From Danio rerio (taxonomy: Eukaryota > Chordata > Actinopteri > Cypriniformes > Danionidae), in NCBI RefSeq assembly GCF_049306965.1, contig NC_133191.1:14723001-14787000 (forward strand): a stretch of 64,000 nucleotides of DNA, in the 5' to 3' direction. Positions 22,193 to 33,692 of the stretch are shown here, one piece after another. A program made the translations under genes and the position numbers. The notes beneath the pieces were generated by a model. The model ran no database searches and was not told the origin of the DNA. It was given only the letters and a program-made list of their open reading frames with translations. Position 1 is the stretch's first letter, and the number at the start of each line of letters is the position of its first letter.

Positions 22193-22965
22193 TGTCCAGC
22201 CGGACTCAAGTATTCCAGAGAGCCATGGTTACTATGGTTGCCTCATAGAATGAAGGTTGCTGGTTTGAGTCCTGTCTGGACAACAAGGTCTTTCTGTGTG
22301 GAGTTTGCATGTTCTCCCCACGTCTGCGTGGGTTTCCTCTGGGTGCTCCAGTTTATTAATAATAATAATTCCCTACATTTATATACATATTGGGGGGAAT
22401 CTCCTCATCTCCACCTGGATGATGCAACGACAGCCATATTGCACCAGACTGCACACCACACAGCAGCTGATTGGTAAAGAGAAGACAATTATGATATGGG
22501 GATGGTTAGGAGGCCATGATAGACTATTAAAGTAAAGAGTCCCCATCAGGGGCATTAGGACCCACACATATACTGCAGGTTGAGCATCCCCTGTTGATCT
22601 CCCTAACACCACTTCCGGCAGCAACCTAGCTTTCCCATGTGGTCTCCTATCCAGGTCCTGACCAGGCACAGCCCTGCTTATCTTTAGTGGGCAACCATAT
22701 GAGAGTTGCAGAGAGCTAGCTGCAAGTTACCCCATGGTTCAAAGACATGCGTTATAGGTGAAATGGATAAACTAAATTGGCGTTAGTGTGTGAATAGGAG
22801 AGTGTGTGCGTGTGTGTTTTGCAGCACTGAAGGTTATACTTTCAGTGCTGGGTTGCAGCTTGAAGGGCATCTGCTGTGTGAAACATATGCCATGACTACA
22901 GTGCTTGAAGGTTCCATTCTGATGTGGCAACCCCTGATAAAGTATAGAATAAGCCGAAGGACTAA
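22193..22965 (+). mobile_element. Diverged DANA SINE split by a SINE3 insertion
   Basis: Left part 22193-22353 (GGTTGCCTCATAGAATGAAGG, GTGGAGTTTGCATGTTCTCC, GGGTGCTCCAGTTT) and right part from about 22729 (TTCAAAGACATGCG, GGGTTGCAGCTTGAAGGGCA, TTCTGATGTGGCAACCCC) rejoin at the expected DANA position. Strongly diverged, hence old. Confidence 0.75.
22354..22728 (-). mobile_element. SINE3 (5S rRNA-derived SINE)
   Basis: The minus strand from about 22723 reads ATAAGCAGGGCTGTGCCTGG then TCAGGACCTGGATAGGAGAC, matching the internal promoter part of vertebrate 5S rRNA (TAAGCAGGGTCGGGCCTGG; TTAGTACTTGGATGGGAGAC). A unique body and an (ATT)n tail follow at 22354-22372. This is the hallmark of zebrafish SINE3. 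Inserted in an older DANA. Confidence 0.8.
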
Positions 22966-23205
22966 TTGGTTATCACTGTCGCATCACAGCAACACTGGTT
23001 TGAGTTCTGGCTGGACCAGTTAACATTTCTGTGGGGAGTTTGCATATTCTCTCTGTGTTCATGTGAATTTCCTCCGGGTGCTCTAGTTTCAGGCATAGGT
23101 GAATTGGGTAAATAGAAATTGCCCGTATTGTATGAATGGGTGTGAATACGTGTATGGGTGTTTCCCAGTACTGGGTTGCAGCTGGAAGAAGGTTGTGTGA
23201 AGTTC
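22966..23205 (+). mobile_element. Diverged, 3'-truncated DANA SINE
   Basis: TTATCACTGTCGCATCACAGC, then GGAGTTTGCATATTCTCTCT, CTCCGGGTGCTCTAGTTTC and CAGTACTGGGTTGCAGCTGG. Ends abruptly before the GCTGTGGCGACC block. Confidence 0.7.
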
Positions 23206-23670
23206 AACAAGTTTCTTATTATGTCTAATTTTAGGTTAGTTCAGGCTATAAAGTGTAATATGATTTCACTCCAAAAAACATATTATAATATCCATATTAT
23301 AAATCCAAAACAATTAAAATGGGAATTTTGTTTTTCAGTCTTGCTAGCACACAAACACTGTTTCATCTGATGAAAGGCTGATTTATTTTGGACATGATGC
23401 TAAATGAATTTGGGTGAGGAAGTAAATTTAGATCACGCTTGACTATTTACTCAGGTTCGTTACCTCTTACAGTATAACCATTAATACCAACTGAAACTTA
23501 ATATGAACCACATGATTTCTTCAATCAGTCTGTTCCTCTTTTTTCTTCAACATCAGGTTCTTCCATTTTTTTCTGCCCATGTGTTGTTCATTCTGTCTCA
23601 GTCCACCCTTTGCTCATTATCAGACTGTTCTACTTTCCATCTCCGTCTTTCCTCCTTCTTCATTCTCCCT

Positions 23671-23671
<1 letters not shown>

Positions 23672-23736
<65 letters not shown>
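23672..23736. repeat. (CA)n microsatellite followed by (CT)n
   Basis: About 32 CA repeats and then a CT-rich stretch to 23763. Opens spurious His-Thr reading frames. Confidence 0.95.
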
Positions 23737-23737
<1 letters not shown>

Positions 23738-23769
23738 TCTCTCTCCTTCTCTCTCTCTCTCTAATCATT

Positions 23770-25010
23770 CTATCCTACTTGTAGTCAAATCAGTCTCAGA
23801 CTGGTGAGGCATTATCGTCTATCCATTATTGGCTGGCTTCTTATCTATAAAATCACTTCCTACTGTCTTCTCCATCCTGTTTCCATATGAGCAAATCTTT
23901 CATTTAAAACACACACACACGCTGATTGTCTTGCAAACGTTGTTCACCTTCTTGCTCACACTTCAGGCACGGCAAAGCCACTCCAGCACTAAACTTGACC
24001 TGACCTTTGACATGGTGTCCCATGACACCAATTACTTCAGGGTGTTCTTCCTCTTGTTCTGAATGGGGCATTTCAGAATCCAGAGTGCGTGTTCTCATTT
24101 TGTTTGTTGACCGAAATCCAAAATGCTGGATAAATGAACTCTTTTACCTCAAAACCCCCCCAGTCATCTGAGGCTGCAGTATGTGTGTGCATTAAAACTG
24201 CCGCTCGAAATAAAAAGGCTCATTCCTTACCCACCAGGCATCCATGCTAATCACTTTCTCTGCCCGAGCATTTGTTTCTTGTTTATTTTCTCCTGCTGGT
24301 TTTAGTCTGGATGTTGAAAGTTAGATTGAGAGGTCGTTTTTATATTAGCACAATGTAGAAATAAAGACCAGAGATGCTTATTAAACTTACAGTAGTTAAG
24401 CATGAGAGGCGTTTTGCACTGGAGGAACTTTTTTCACAGTTCCTATAGAACCATTTGTACAGTATAAGTACAATGATGTAAAGGGTACACTTATTGTCCA
24501 AAAAGAAGACCATACAAGATGCCAGTACTGTATTTGAAAGTGTTTCAAGACATGGACATTTAGGTGCCATTTACACTAGTGCATTTTTCTTTTAAAATGG
24601 TGTTTCTGAATGTAAATACTTCTCGTCCAGGCTGGCATATATACTTTGTTTCAGAAAAACCATACCGTTGTCACTCACAGGACATTCACACATTTTGCTG
24701 GGATCTGTACTTGAAGTCTACTGCTTGTATAATGGTGATGTGAGAGGGTCATTACAAATCAGCACCAAAAACCAATTTTTGCAACATTTATGTTTTGCCT
24801 TTGTTTGTAGCCTTTTTTTAATCAAACCTCAGATAGATTGAACACTATTGTATTTTGGTGCATACCAATAAATCCTAACATGCTCTGGCTTTTGATAACC
24901 TAAAGCAGCTGAAAGGTGTGGGTGGAAGAGTTCATTTTTAACAGCATTTTGGATCCAAATATCAGCATGAGGTCTCAAACAAAATATCAGTCTTCAAAAA
25001 TCCCCCCTTA
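23770..25010. other. Intergenic, no gene recognised
   Basis: A fragment at 24565-24760 (CATTTACACTAGTGCATTTT ... GGGATCTGTACTTGAAGTCT) shares words with 27520-27560 (GGCATCTGTACTTGCAGGTT, GTAATGGTCATACAAGAGGG), suggesting a diverged interspersed repeat in both places. Nothing coding. Confidence 0.35.
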
Positions 25011-25013
25011 AAG

Positions 25014-25027
25014 ACAGAAAGAGAGAA

Positions 25028-25077
<50 letters not shown>
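25014..25077. repeat. (GA)n tract
   Basis: Imperfect GA/GAAA purine run. Confidence 0.9.
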
Positions 25078-25079
<2 letters not shown>

Positions 25080-25455
25080 ATCTATCAAACATTATAATTA
25101 AATTTAACTGTTACCTCAGCTGAACTCAGTTCTTATTGAATTTTGAATTATGACAGGTCAACTCCCTGTTTCATTTGAAATAGTGATCAAACATGTTTAA
25201 AGCGATAGAATGAAATCTGAATATACCAAAGCATAGTTGAATAAATACATTCAGTACATGGAAATGACATGCTGTCAGCCTTAAAGGTTCAAGAAACCCT
25301 GGAGTTCTTTTTTGAGATTTTAACTGAGTTGATTGTGTTGAGCATCAGTTAAGACAATGTTAGCATCTATCAGCTTTAATTGTAGGGAAAACGAGATAAT
25401 TTTGAACTTTTGTCAGCTAATTTCAGCTTCCGGATTTTAAACAATCATTAGTGCG

Positions 25456-25702
25456 GGAGGGCGAGGCAGTGATGCAGTAGGTAGTGCTGTCGCCTCACAG
25501 CAAGAAGGTCGCTGGATCGCTGGTTCGAACCTCGGCTCAGTTGGTGTTTCTGTGTGGAGTTTGCATGTTCTCCCTGCCTTCGCGTGGGTTTCCTCCGGGT
25601 GCTCCGGTTTCTCCCACAGTCCAAAGACATGCGGTACAGGTGAATTGGGTAAGCTAAATTGTCCGTAGTGAATGTGTGTGTGGATGTTTCCCACACATGT
25701 TT
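25456..25702 (+). mobile_element. 3'-truncated DANA SINE
   Basis: GGGCGAGGCAGTGATGCAGT head, near-consensus tRNA-related region and body through GGATGTTTCCCA, then abruptly unrelated sequence. The terminal third (CAGCTGGAAGGGC ... GCGACC) is missing. Confidence 0.85.
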
Positions 25703-25815
25703 TCGGGCGCACTGTGTGTGCGTTTGCGCTGTGAGTGTATCTTTGTCTTTGTGTGTGTGAACTTTGTAACAACATTGTATGTGACTCATTGTTGCAACTC
25801 TACAACAAATGCATA

Positions 25816-26104
25816 CTCATTGGTAGGCCCACAGGGAATCTGCACGCGCAGAATTCCACAGATTTCTGCAGATTTTTAGCCCATTATTAATTTTGTTTAT
25901 TTACTTGAGTAGATGTGTAAATCTGAATTTATTCAGTTTTTATTCAGTAATTTATAACTTTTTATTTTATATATTAAGGTTTTAGTTATGATACTCAGCT
26001 GGATACTCCCAAAGTAATTCAGCAGAAATCCGCAGATTTTTACCAAAATTCTCCACAGAAATAGCAAAAAACGTCTGCATATTCCATCTGGCCCTGCTCA
26101 TTGG
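25816..26104. mobile_element. hAT-like MITE with TSD CTCATTGG
   Basis: Body 25824-26096, termini TAGGCCCACAGGGAATCTG and CATCTGGCCCTG. Flanked by 8-bp CTCATTGG at 25816-25823 and 26097-26104. The interior is AT-rich with no coding capacity. Confidence 0.75.
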
Positions 26105-26261
26105 TAAAGTTCTTACCTGTAGTATTTCTCACAAACGCTACATGAGATCTGCTTCCATCATGTCTGTCTGTTGACTGAAAAAGCCGAGGGAGGAGATTAA
26201 GGCACGCTGACCGGCACATGAAAACTGTGGGCATGACGGACTAGCCTTAAAGGCGCAGTAA

Positions 26262-26281
26262 AAAAAAAAAAAAAAAAAAAA
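26262..26281 (+). repeat. Oligo(A) run
   Basis: About 20 A bases. Could be the tail of a retroposed sequence, but no body upstream was recognised. Confidence 0.7.
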
Positions 26282-26453
26282 CACTACCTGATGCTCAGAG
26301 GTATAAAATAGAAACTTATAAAAGGTATAATGAAAAATCTGATGGGTGTTTTACAGGCACATTCTGGAGACACAAAAGACTTTAAATCTGAAAGATCTTA
26401 AATCTGGAAAAAAAAGGGGTAACCTAGGTGCCGTTTAAACCCTTATTTCCTTC

Positions 26454-26831
26454 TTCTTATGGAAATCTCTTCTTCATCTTTGGCTCATATGATTGCAGGG
26501 TCGGCACTTTGGAACAAGTCCTCCATTTAGACTTGTCCATATGATAACGACTTTTTTTACACATTCCGGCTCGCCTGTCGTCTGGGCCTGTCACCCTCAT
26601 ACACTCACACACTACGGAAAATTTAGCCTACCCAATTCACCTGTAGCATGTCTTTGGACTGTGGGGAAAACCGGAGCACCCGGAGAAAACCCACGCGATC
26701 GCAGGGAGAACATGCAAACTCCACACAGAAACGCCAACTGAGCCGACGATCGAACCAGCAACCCAGCGACCTTCTTGCTGTGAGGCGACAGCACTACCTA
26801 CAGCGCCACTGCTTCGTCCCTTCTTATGGAA
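26454..26831 (-). mobile_element. Chimeric DANA SINE with 11-bp TSD
   Basis: Flanked by TTCTTATGGAA at 26454-26464 and 26821-26831. On the minus strand 26820-26590 is DANA head and body (AGTGGCGCTGTAGGTAGTG ... GTGTGTGAGTGTATGAGGG), after which 26589-26465 is unrelated sequence in place of the normal DANA 3' end. Confidence 0.75.
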
Positions 26832-27095
26832 TTCTGATTTGAGCAAAATAAAAATACAATCATTAGACGTTAACATAGAATATCCTCAAACTTATAAAAT
26901 ATGTATTGCACATGAGTTTTGCGCATATGTATTTCAGAGAACACCACTTTACATGAATGTCAATGACCAATTTGAGATGCAGAGCTCAATAATATTCATG
27001 ACCCTTCCAAATAAGATAAAAATTAATTAATGTAAATGTCAGAGAACAAGTTAAATATAATGTATGTGCATTCTATGGCACCTTAAAACATATAA

Positions 27096-27376
27096 GTCAT
27101 TGGAAGGCCCACACGGAATCTGTGCGCAGAAATCCACTAATTTCCACAAATTTTTAGCCCATCGTTAAGTCTATGAATTTACTTGTTTAAATGGATGTAC
27201 ATTTAATTACTTTATAAATTAATTTATTGATATTAATTAATATATATTAAAAATTTAATTAATGAATGTTTATGCATACTTTATATTTACTCCTAAAATC
27301 ATTTCACATAAATTTGCAGATTTTTTACAAAATACTCACAAAAAGTATGCAGATTCTGTCTGGCCCTAGTCATTGG
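27096..27376. mobile_element. hAT-like MITE with TSD GTCATTGG
   Basis: Body 27104-27368, termini AAGGCCCACACGGAATCTG and TCTGTCTGGCCCTA. Flanked by GTCATTGG at 27096-27103 and 27369-27376. Same family as the copy at 25.8 kb. Confidence 0.75.
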
Positions 27377-27379
27377 TCT

Positions 27380-28130
27380 TTAGTGCATTTTCACAAAGTT
27401 CAACAAAATCAACAACTTAAGTATGGAGGACTCTGTAAAGCTGTTTTCAGTTTTCATGATAATGGAGATTAACATGAACATATAGGTTATGCAAATGAAA
27501 CAGTAAAAAGGCGTGCAGATATTTACTGGCATCTGTACTTGCAGGTTGTGTAATGGTCATACAAGAGGGATTTAAAACAAGGTCTTTAGAGTTTCCAAAA
27601 TGTTCTGTTTTTCCAGGTCAAAGATACCAGGGTAGTGTGGATACCAAGTGTGACCAAAAAAAGTTATGTATTTTAAGACCAAATTACACTTCCGGTCAAA
27701 AGTTTTGCGTCATTTTTTAAAAACTTGTTCTGTTTATCAAGGCGGTATTTATAAAATGTAAAAGAAGTTAATTACTTATTTAATAAATATTTATTTATTA
27801 CTTATTGCATGTCATTTCAAATAAAATTATTAGTCCAATCATTATTGCTTCATTACCATTGCCATTATTAATAAGAATATTAATGATAACAATAACTACA
27901 ATGATAATTAATATTAGAGTGATTTCTGAAGGATCGTGTGGCTCTAAGGACTGGAGTATTGAAGCTAAAAATTCATTATTAAAATCGCTGGAATAAATGA
28001 ATAAATTTAATGATAAATTACTTTTCAACAGTTTATTTTTTATAGTGCAATTACATTTCACAGTTTTTACTGTATTATAAAACATTTAAAAATCCAACTC
28101 ACCCCAAACTTGGCAGGCAATAGTGTACAT
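27380..28130. other. AT-rich intergenic DNA
   Basis: No gene. Contains the short diverged repeat shared with 24.6-24.8 kb and an ATT/AAT-rich tract at 27780-28020. Confidence 0.35.
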
Positions 28131-28135
28131 TATTG

Positions 28136-28748
28136 CAGTGTTTCTCAACCACATTCCTGAAGGACCACCAGCTCTGCACATTTTCCATGTCTCCTTAATC
28201 AAACACACCTGATTCAGATCATCTGCTCATTAGCAGAGATCAAGGCTGCGTCCAAAATGCCTACTACTCAGTAGGTACTGCACTTGAATTTAAACGTACC
28301 ACTCGGCTGTTAGAAGTGGAAGTAAGAGTAGAAGTAGAAGTTCGTTCTATACAGTATGAATGTAACAAAAAATATTAATGGCATTTGGATGTACTACATC
28401 CGCCATTTTTATCATGGTCACGTGACCTACCTGCATTAGTTGCGTCACTTCACTTCCATTCATGAATTCTTTCACAGGGCATTATGGGATAGCGCAGTGT
28501 GCATGGGATGTGCACTCCAGAATCTCGCCGGAAGTAGTAAGTCATCTGGGTACTTCTAGCATGCTGATTTTCGAATTCTATGAATTCAGACATACTATTC
28601 GGCTTGTATACTGATTTTAGCATGCTATATAGTATGGAAGTATGTGAATTCGGACACAGCCTATAAAGACCTGTAATGGGTGTGACAAAGGAGATATCCA
28701 AAACATGCAGTATTGGTGGCCCTCCAGAAATGTGGTTGAGAAACACTG
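28136..28748. mobile_element. hAT-like element (CAGTGTTTCTCAACC ends) with an inner insertion
   Basis: Perfect 15-bp TIRs CAGTGTTTCTCAACC and GGTTGAGAAACACTG. The outer element is split by a second TIR element at 28244-28661. A 14-bp CAATAGTGTACATT occurs on both flanks, but four bases separate it from the left TIR. Confidence 0.75.
28244..28661. mobile_element. Nested MITE with GGCTG[C/T]GTCC ends
   Basis: Termini GGCTGCGTCCAAAATGCCTA and the complement of GGCTGTGTCCGAATTCACAT. The interior includes CAGGGCATTATGGGATAGCG and many AGCATGCT/AATTC motifs. It removes cleanly to rejoin the outer element. Confidence 0.7.
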
Positions 28749-28999
28749 CAATAGTGTACATTCCAACTGAGGTTTGAAAAAACAATGCCAACGGCAAAGG
28801 CAAAAGATAAATGTTGCTAAAATTCCAACATGTATTGCAATTTTGTTCTTGCAACACATTTAAAAAAAAGTGGGACAGGAGCAATTTAGGGCTAGTGATC
28901 ATGTATATTGGTTAAACAATTTGGTTTAAAACAGGTGATGTCAACAGGTGATTGTAATTTAGATTTGGTAGAAAAGCAGCATCCAAGAAAGGTCTAGAG

Positions 29000-30214
29000 C
29001 AGAGATGCCCAAAGTAGGGCCTGCAGGCCAAAATTGGCCCATTGTAACCTTTGATTTGGCCCACCATCCCATCTGAGGAGAGTATAATGGGAAATGGTTG
29101 AGGAATCTCTACGTTGCCTTCATTCATTCATTCATTCATTTTCTTGTTGGCTTAGTCCCTTCAACATTTCTAATTTGACTTAATTCTGATTGAACTTTTT
29201 TGTTTGCTTTATTGGTGAAGTACAAAAAAGCAAACTGAAATTAAACGTTGTATATTAATCTGTAAATTTAAATACTGTCACTGGATGAACAGATGCAGTA
29301 GACATCGGTAAGCATATCAAGGCAAAAACTAGTGCAATTCTGTAAGTTTATTATAAAATGTAAAACAAATACTGTATTAGTTAATATAATGCAATGTTTT
29401 CTAGTCATTTGTAAACATTATTAAATAAATATGGAAATTACACTCACAGAAATAAAGGTACACGGTGGTACAAATAATGTTCCTTGAGGAACAGATTTGT
29501 ACCTTTGTAAAAATTGTACCTTATATGGTACAGAAAAGACCTCTAATGATACTCTTCTGTACGTTTTATGGTACAATTGAAATTAAGGTACACACTTTTT
29601 CCCATATAAAAGGTACAAAAATGTTGAACAACTCCTTCTCTGTTACAATATTTCTGAAAATAAATATTACTGGAAAGGCAAAGTGATTTATGAATAATTC
29701 CATATTAAAAAATGAATCATCATTTAAAAGCACGTTTAAAATAAATCATAAGCACTAATTATTAAGTTTCATAATACAAAACAACTGGTAAAACAACACT
29801 ATATGTATTGTAAACTAAACATTTTAAGCATTTTAAATAATTGTTTGGAAAGTATTTTTGACACTGATAAGGTACACTGTCTTGTAACTGTATTGTTACC
29901 TTTATGGATCAGATTTGATGAAGGTATACTATTTTATCTGCAGGTTTTAAAAGCCAAAGGTACATTTGATATCCCATTGTACAAATCATGTCCTTAAAGG
30001 TCAAACTGCAATGGTACAAATTTGTTTCTTTGTCTGAAGGTACAATTCTGCCCCATAAAAAAGGTACTGCCCCAGTGACAAGTACCTTCTTTGGTACAAC
30101 ATTGTACCATTTTTCTGAGAGTGTACCATGGCAACTATATTTACCTTCTGCCCACTAGCCTCAATCAAGTTTGGTTTTTGGCCCTTCATAAGAAAAAGTT
30201 TGGGCACCTCCATG
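29000..30214. mobile_element. hAT-type element 1, TSD GTCTAGAG
   Basis: Starts CAGAGATGCCCAAA and ends TTTGGGCACCTCCATG. Flanked by GTCTAGAG at 28992-28999 and 30215-30222. It contains a DANA 3' fragment (about 29118-29161, minus) and another TIR element at 29441-30123. Confidence 0.75.
29441..30123. mobile_element. TIR element with CACTC[A/T]CAGAA ends and a GGTAC-rich interior
   Basis: Termini CACTCACAGAAATAAAGGTAC and GTACCATTTTTCTGAGAGTG, with TA on both flanks. The interior repeats GGTACA/TGTACC many times. Nested inside element 1. Confidence 0.65.
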
Positions 30215-30222
30215 GTCTAGAG

Positions 30223-30417
30223 CAGGGGTCACCAATCTCGATCCTGGAGGGCCGTTGTTCCTGTAGGGTTTAGCTCCAGCTTGCCTCAACACACCAGCCT
30301 GATTGTTTCAAGTACACCTTGTAAGACCTGGATTATCGTGCTTAGGTGTGTTTGATTAGGGTTGGAGCTAAAATCTGCAGGACACCGGCCCTCTATCACC
30401 GGGATTGGTGACCCCTG
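30223..30417. mobile_element. hAT-type MITE 2 (195 bp), TSD GTCTAGAG
   Basis: TIRs CAGGGGTCACCAATC and GATTGGTGACCCCTG (one internal mismatch further in). Flanked by GTCTAGAG at 30215-30222 and 30418-30425, sharing the middle duplication with element 1. Confidence 0.85.
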
Positions 30418-30659
30418 GTCTAGAGCTTTAGGAGATCGGCAAAGGACTGCCAGTTTGTCAACAAATATGTGAGAAAATTTACTTTTCAAAATAAAAACAT
30501 GGTTATTTTTGGAAAAAATAATAATAATACAAAGCACAGTAAACACATGAAATAATGTTTGCAATACAATACAAGTCCAAGTATATTTAGAAATTACTAC
30601 TTTTTTTATTTTCATTTTGCTTTCTGTCCCAACTTTTTGCTTATTTAGGGTTGTAGTGG

Positions 30660-32430
30660 CGTTATGGGAATAAAATGTAAGTGATAAGAAGGCTTTTGCA
30701 ATGTAATAGCTTCAGAATTAAAGTATAACTTGTGGGGACGCAAAAAGAAAAATGTGGGAATAAAAACAAGAGACCTTTCCCAGCCTCACACCTTAGTTTG
30801 TTTGCAAACTGAACATTTTCTTGCTTTATTCTTTCCATAAAAGTTCAATTTAAGTGCAAACTGGGTTTCCAACTCTCCACCCATTTCTACCCCACCACCA
30901 ACCCTCATCCCACCCCCTGCCTTTCACTCTTCACTCATTCTTTCAGTTCCTCCTTTCTCCTCAAAACCAATTGTTACATTTTCTGACTGTGACCGGTGTG
31001 TGCATGTATTGATTTGCCTAATGTCATATTTGTGTCATGACCTATTGACTGAAGTTAGTGCCTGCCTGCCAAAGCTTAAGACTTGATTGATAGTGGAGTC
31101 TCAATGAGAATGAACAGTTCTGTTCAAAAGGAGAGGTTTAAGGATCTCATGCTTCCAGCTCATGTATTTCAGCATAAAACTGTCCAGCAACATTGTGTTT
31201 ACATTACTGATGATAATAAAGTTGAACATAATTCATTTAGTTAAATAATTTATCTGTCTACACCATGGGAAGTCTATAGGCTAAATGAAATAAACAAGTC
31301 ATGGGGAGAAAGGGTGGAAATGTGGTGGAATTCTTGTAAAGAAAGACCAGATTCCTGTGCTACATTACAATAATGGTACACGGAGAGCCCAGGGAACTAG
31401 AGATTTAATGGGTGGAGAGGTGAAGGAAAGGTTAAAGGTGTTTTCTTTGATTTCTCTGAACAAATGTTAACACTGACTAATGAAAACATTATTGCATCCC
31501 AACCAGACTAACACGAAGTAGGTCTACAATGCCTGGTGGCTGCTTAGATCCTGTGGGATTATGGCTTAGCAAAATGTTCACACTTTTTCATGTCTGGTTG
31601 AAAACTTACTTTGTCTATTCAGTCATATGTGTGATGCTTGTTAGTTTGATGAATAGCTACTGTGCATATGGACATCCTTTTCATAGAGCCTAAGTCATTG
31701 TATTTTATGATATATTATGGGTAAAGGTGCATTTAAAAAACTTACTCAACTGCCAGTAGCAAAGTCTTAATGTTAATAACCTTGAACCGTTGAACGAAAA
31801 GTTTGTTGGTGGAAAAAAGACTGCCAAAATGCCTGAGGGAAACGTGTGAATACATTGGAGAACTATAGTGTCATCTGGTGGATGAACTTCGACAACAAAA
31901 TACTGAAAGAGTTTACAAATTTCACAGTACACAAGAGCCCTCTAGAGGTAAATATTGAAATAGCAATTCGACTGATAACTTCATATTGCATCTGCTGCCA
32001 AGAATAAAAAATAAACAAAGATGTTACTGTCAGATGTGAAAATTCCAACCTGTTGCAATTTTCATATAACATAACATACAACATAAGCCCAATAGGGACC
32101 CCCAATAACAAAATGTAACACTTCTGCATTTTCAAAAGCTTTTTCATTTCTCTCATCTCTGTTGTCTCAGTTTATAGTTTCTGTCCAACCATAACTTCCT
32201 AAAACAAAAGCATGTGTTTTACAAAAACCTTAAAAGAGTGATCGAGTAATTCTATGCCAAACAAAAGTCTGATTTTTAGTACACCTTTTTATATGGTTAA
32301 ATGTGATTTAATATTACTAATTGCTATATTTTGAGATGTTGTTGATCCAGAGATTTAACCATTGAACTGCATTAAGATGAAAGTACCCCAATAATTTCAC
32401 CATAAAACGGGGAGAGGGCCCACTATATAA
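30660..32430. other. Intergenic, no gene recognised
   Basis: No SINE, TIR or exon pattern recognised. Short open frames only. Confidence 0.35.
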
Positions 32431-32439
32431 TCATAGGTT

Positions 32440-32900
32440 AGGTTACGTTACCTTATTTATACCCGAAGATAGATTTGGTTTGCAGTCAAGAGTCCCTATC
32501 TCATAACAGTGCCACAAAAAAGCTCACAGAGTAACAACAACAAATGAATATTAAAACATAAACATAAAAACAGTTATAAAGAATAAATAAATAATCACTT
32601 GGGTGCCCTCCGACCCGCACCAGAAAATAAATGTTTAAAACAATCTAAAATATACAACTCACCGAAACATCTCTGCTTTAGTCTATGCCTTATTTGAATG
32701 TCTAATGCTGCTGGTATGAAACTATTTTTGTATCGTTTTATTCTACATACCAGCGACCTGAAGAAAGGAGGTAAAACTGTGTAGAGGGTAGAGAATCAGC
32801 AGTGTCACTTAAAATTGAATTTGTGATTCTCTTTAGCTGGCTGGTGTATGCAGCCTCTAAATTGGCTGGTGATAAATATTTTTTGTTGTTAAATTTTACT
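32440..32900 (-). mobile_element. LINE 3' remnant (CR1/L2/Rex-like)
   Basis: The minus strand encodes, in two adjacent frames, FYLLSSGRWYVE and RIKRYKNSFIPAALDIQIRH. This matches the conserved C-terminal tail of non-LTR reverse transcriptases (F-x-L-L-P-S-G-R-R-Y ... K-N-S-F-I-P-A-A). A frameshift separates the two blocks. The 5' part is missing. Confidence 0.55.
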
Positions 32901-32904
32901 GACA

Positions 32905-33690
32905 CATTTTGACATTTTCAGGCTACTTACCCCCGTTTTGTGGGCCATATTAAGCACTTTAAATTTAGTTCACACAAAATCCGAACCCTCAAGTTATGAA
33001 ATTAATTTTTTAAATATTGGAGATGAAGGGTTGGGCGAGTGTGTGTTGAAAATAAAGTTATTGGATCTTAGTTATTACAGTTATTACAGCATTCTCAGCA
33101 TGATAAATACAAGGTGTGGCTTGAAAGAGTGACAACTGGTTAAAATCCATGATACTTGAGACCCCTGCAATATTGAAATTTTGGTGAATTACTCAACCTA
33201 GAGGCTTCCCAGGTGTATATCACTTTATTCTTTCGGTCCATTTGTGCAGCAGTATCTTGCAGAGAAGTGCAATAAATTTGATTACTTTTGTGACAGGCAT
33301 TTGAATGCTGCATGAATAGGTTGTTTATTCAAATCTGACCAATTAAATAGGACTTTATCTTTATACTCAGTGTTGTATTGTATTGTTAGGTTAAACAAGA
33401 GCTGAAAATGAATAATGTTGGGAGATAAGAGAGGAAAATTACAATATGAGTAGGAACAGCCAATAGTTTCTGAGGTTTTCAGTCATTCATGGCAGTTTGA
33501 AAGTCTTGAAGTCAGAGTTATTAGCGTTTCATTGCATTTTTTTTTTCTTTTTCAAATATTTCCCAAATTATGTTTAACAAAGCAAGGACATTTTCACCGT
33601 ATGTTTAAGAATATTTTTGTCTTCTGGAGAAAGTCTTATTTGTTATATTTTGCTAGAATAAAAGCAAGCAGCTTTTAATTTAAAATTAAA
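32905..33690. other. AT-rich intergenic DNA
   Basis: Nothing recognised. Confidence 0.35.
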
Positions 33691-33692
33691 TA

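Larger units (their letters stand above)
28850..30655 (+). mobile_element. Tc1-like element carrying two serial hAT-type insertions
   Basis: Left end AAAAAAAAGTGGGACAGGAG CAATTTAGGG matches the terminal region of the Tc1 copy at 1.05 kb. It resumes after 30425 (CTTTAGGAGATCGGCAAAGG) and ends CTGTCCCAACTTTTTGCTTA near 30640. No transposase is left. Interrupted at GTCTAGAG by the elements at 29000-30214 and 30223-30417. Confidence 0.65.

Noticed and set aside
22638-22681. A 5S rRNA gene
   Set aside because: Only the internal-promoter half resembles 5S and it continues into a SINE3 body; not a functional rRNA gene.
23503-23807. His-Thr repeat proteins
   Set aside because: Produced by the (CA)n microsatellite in three frames.
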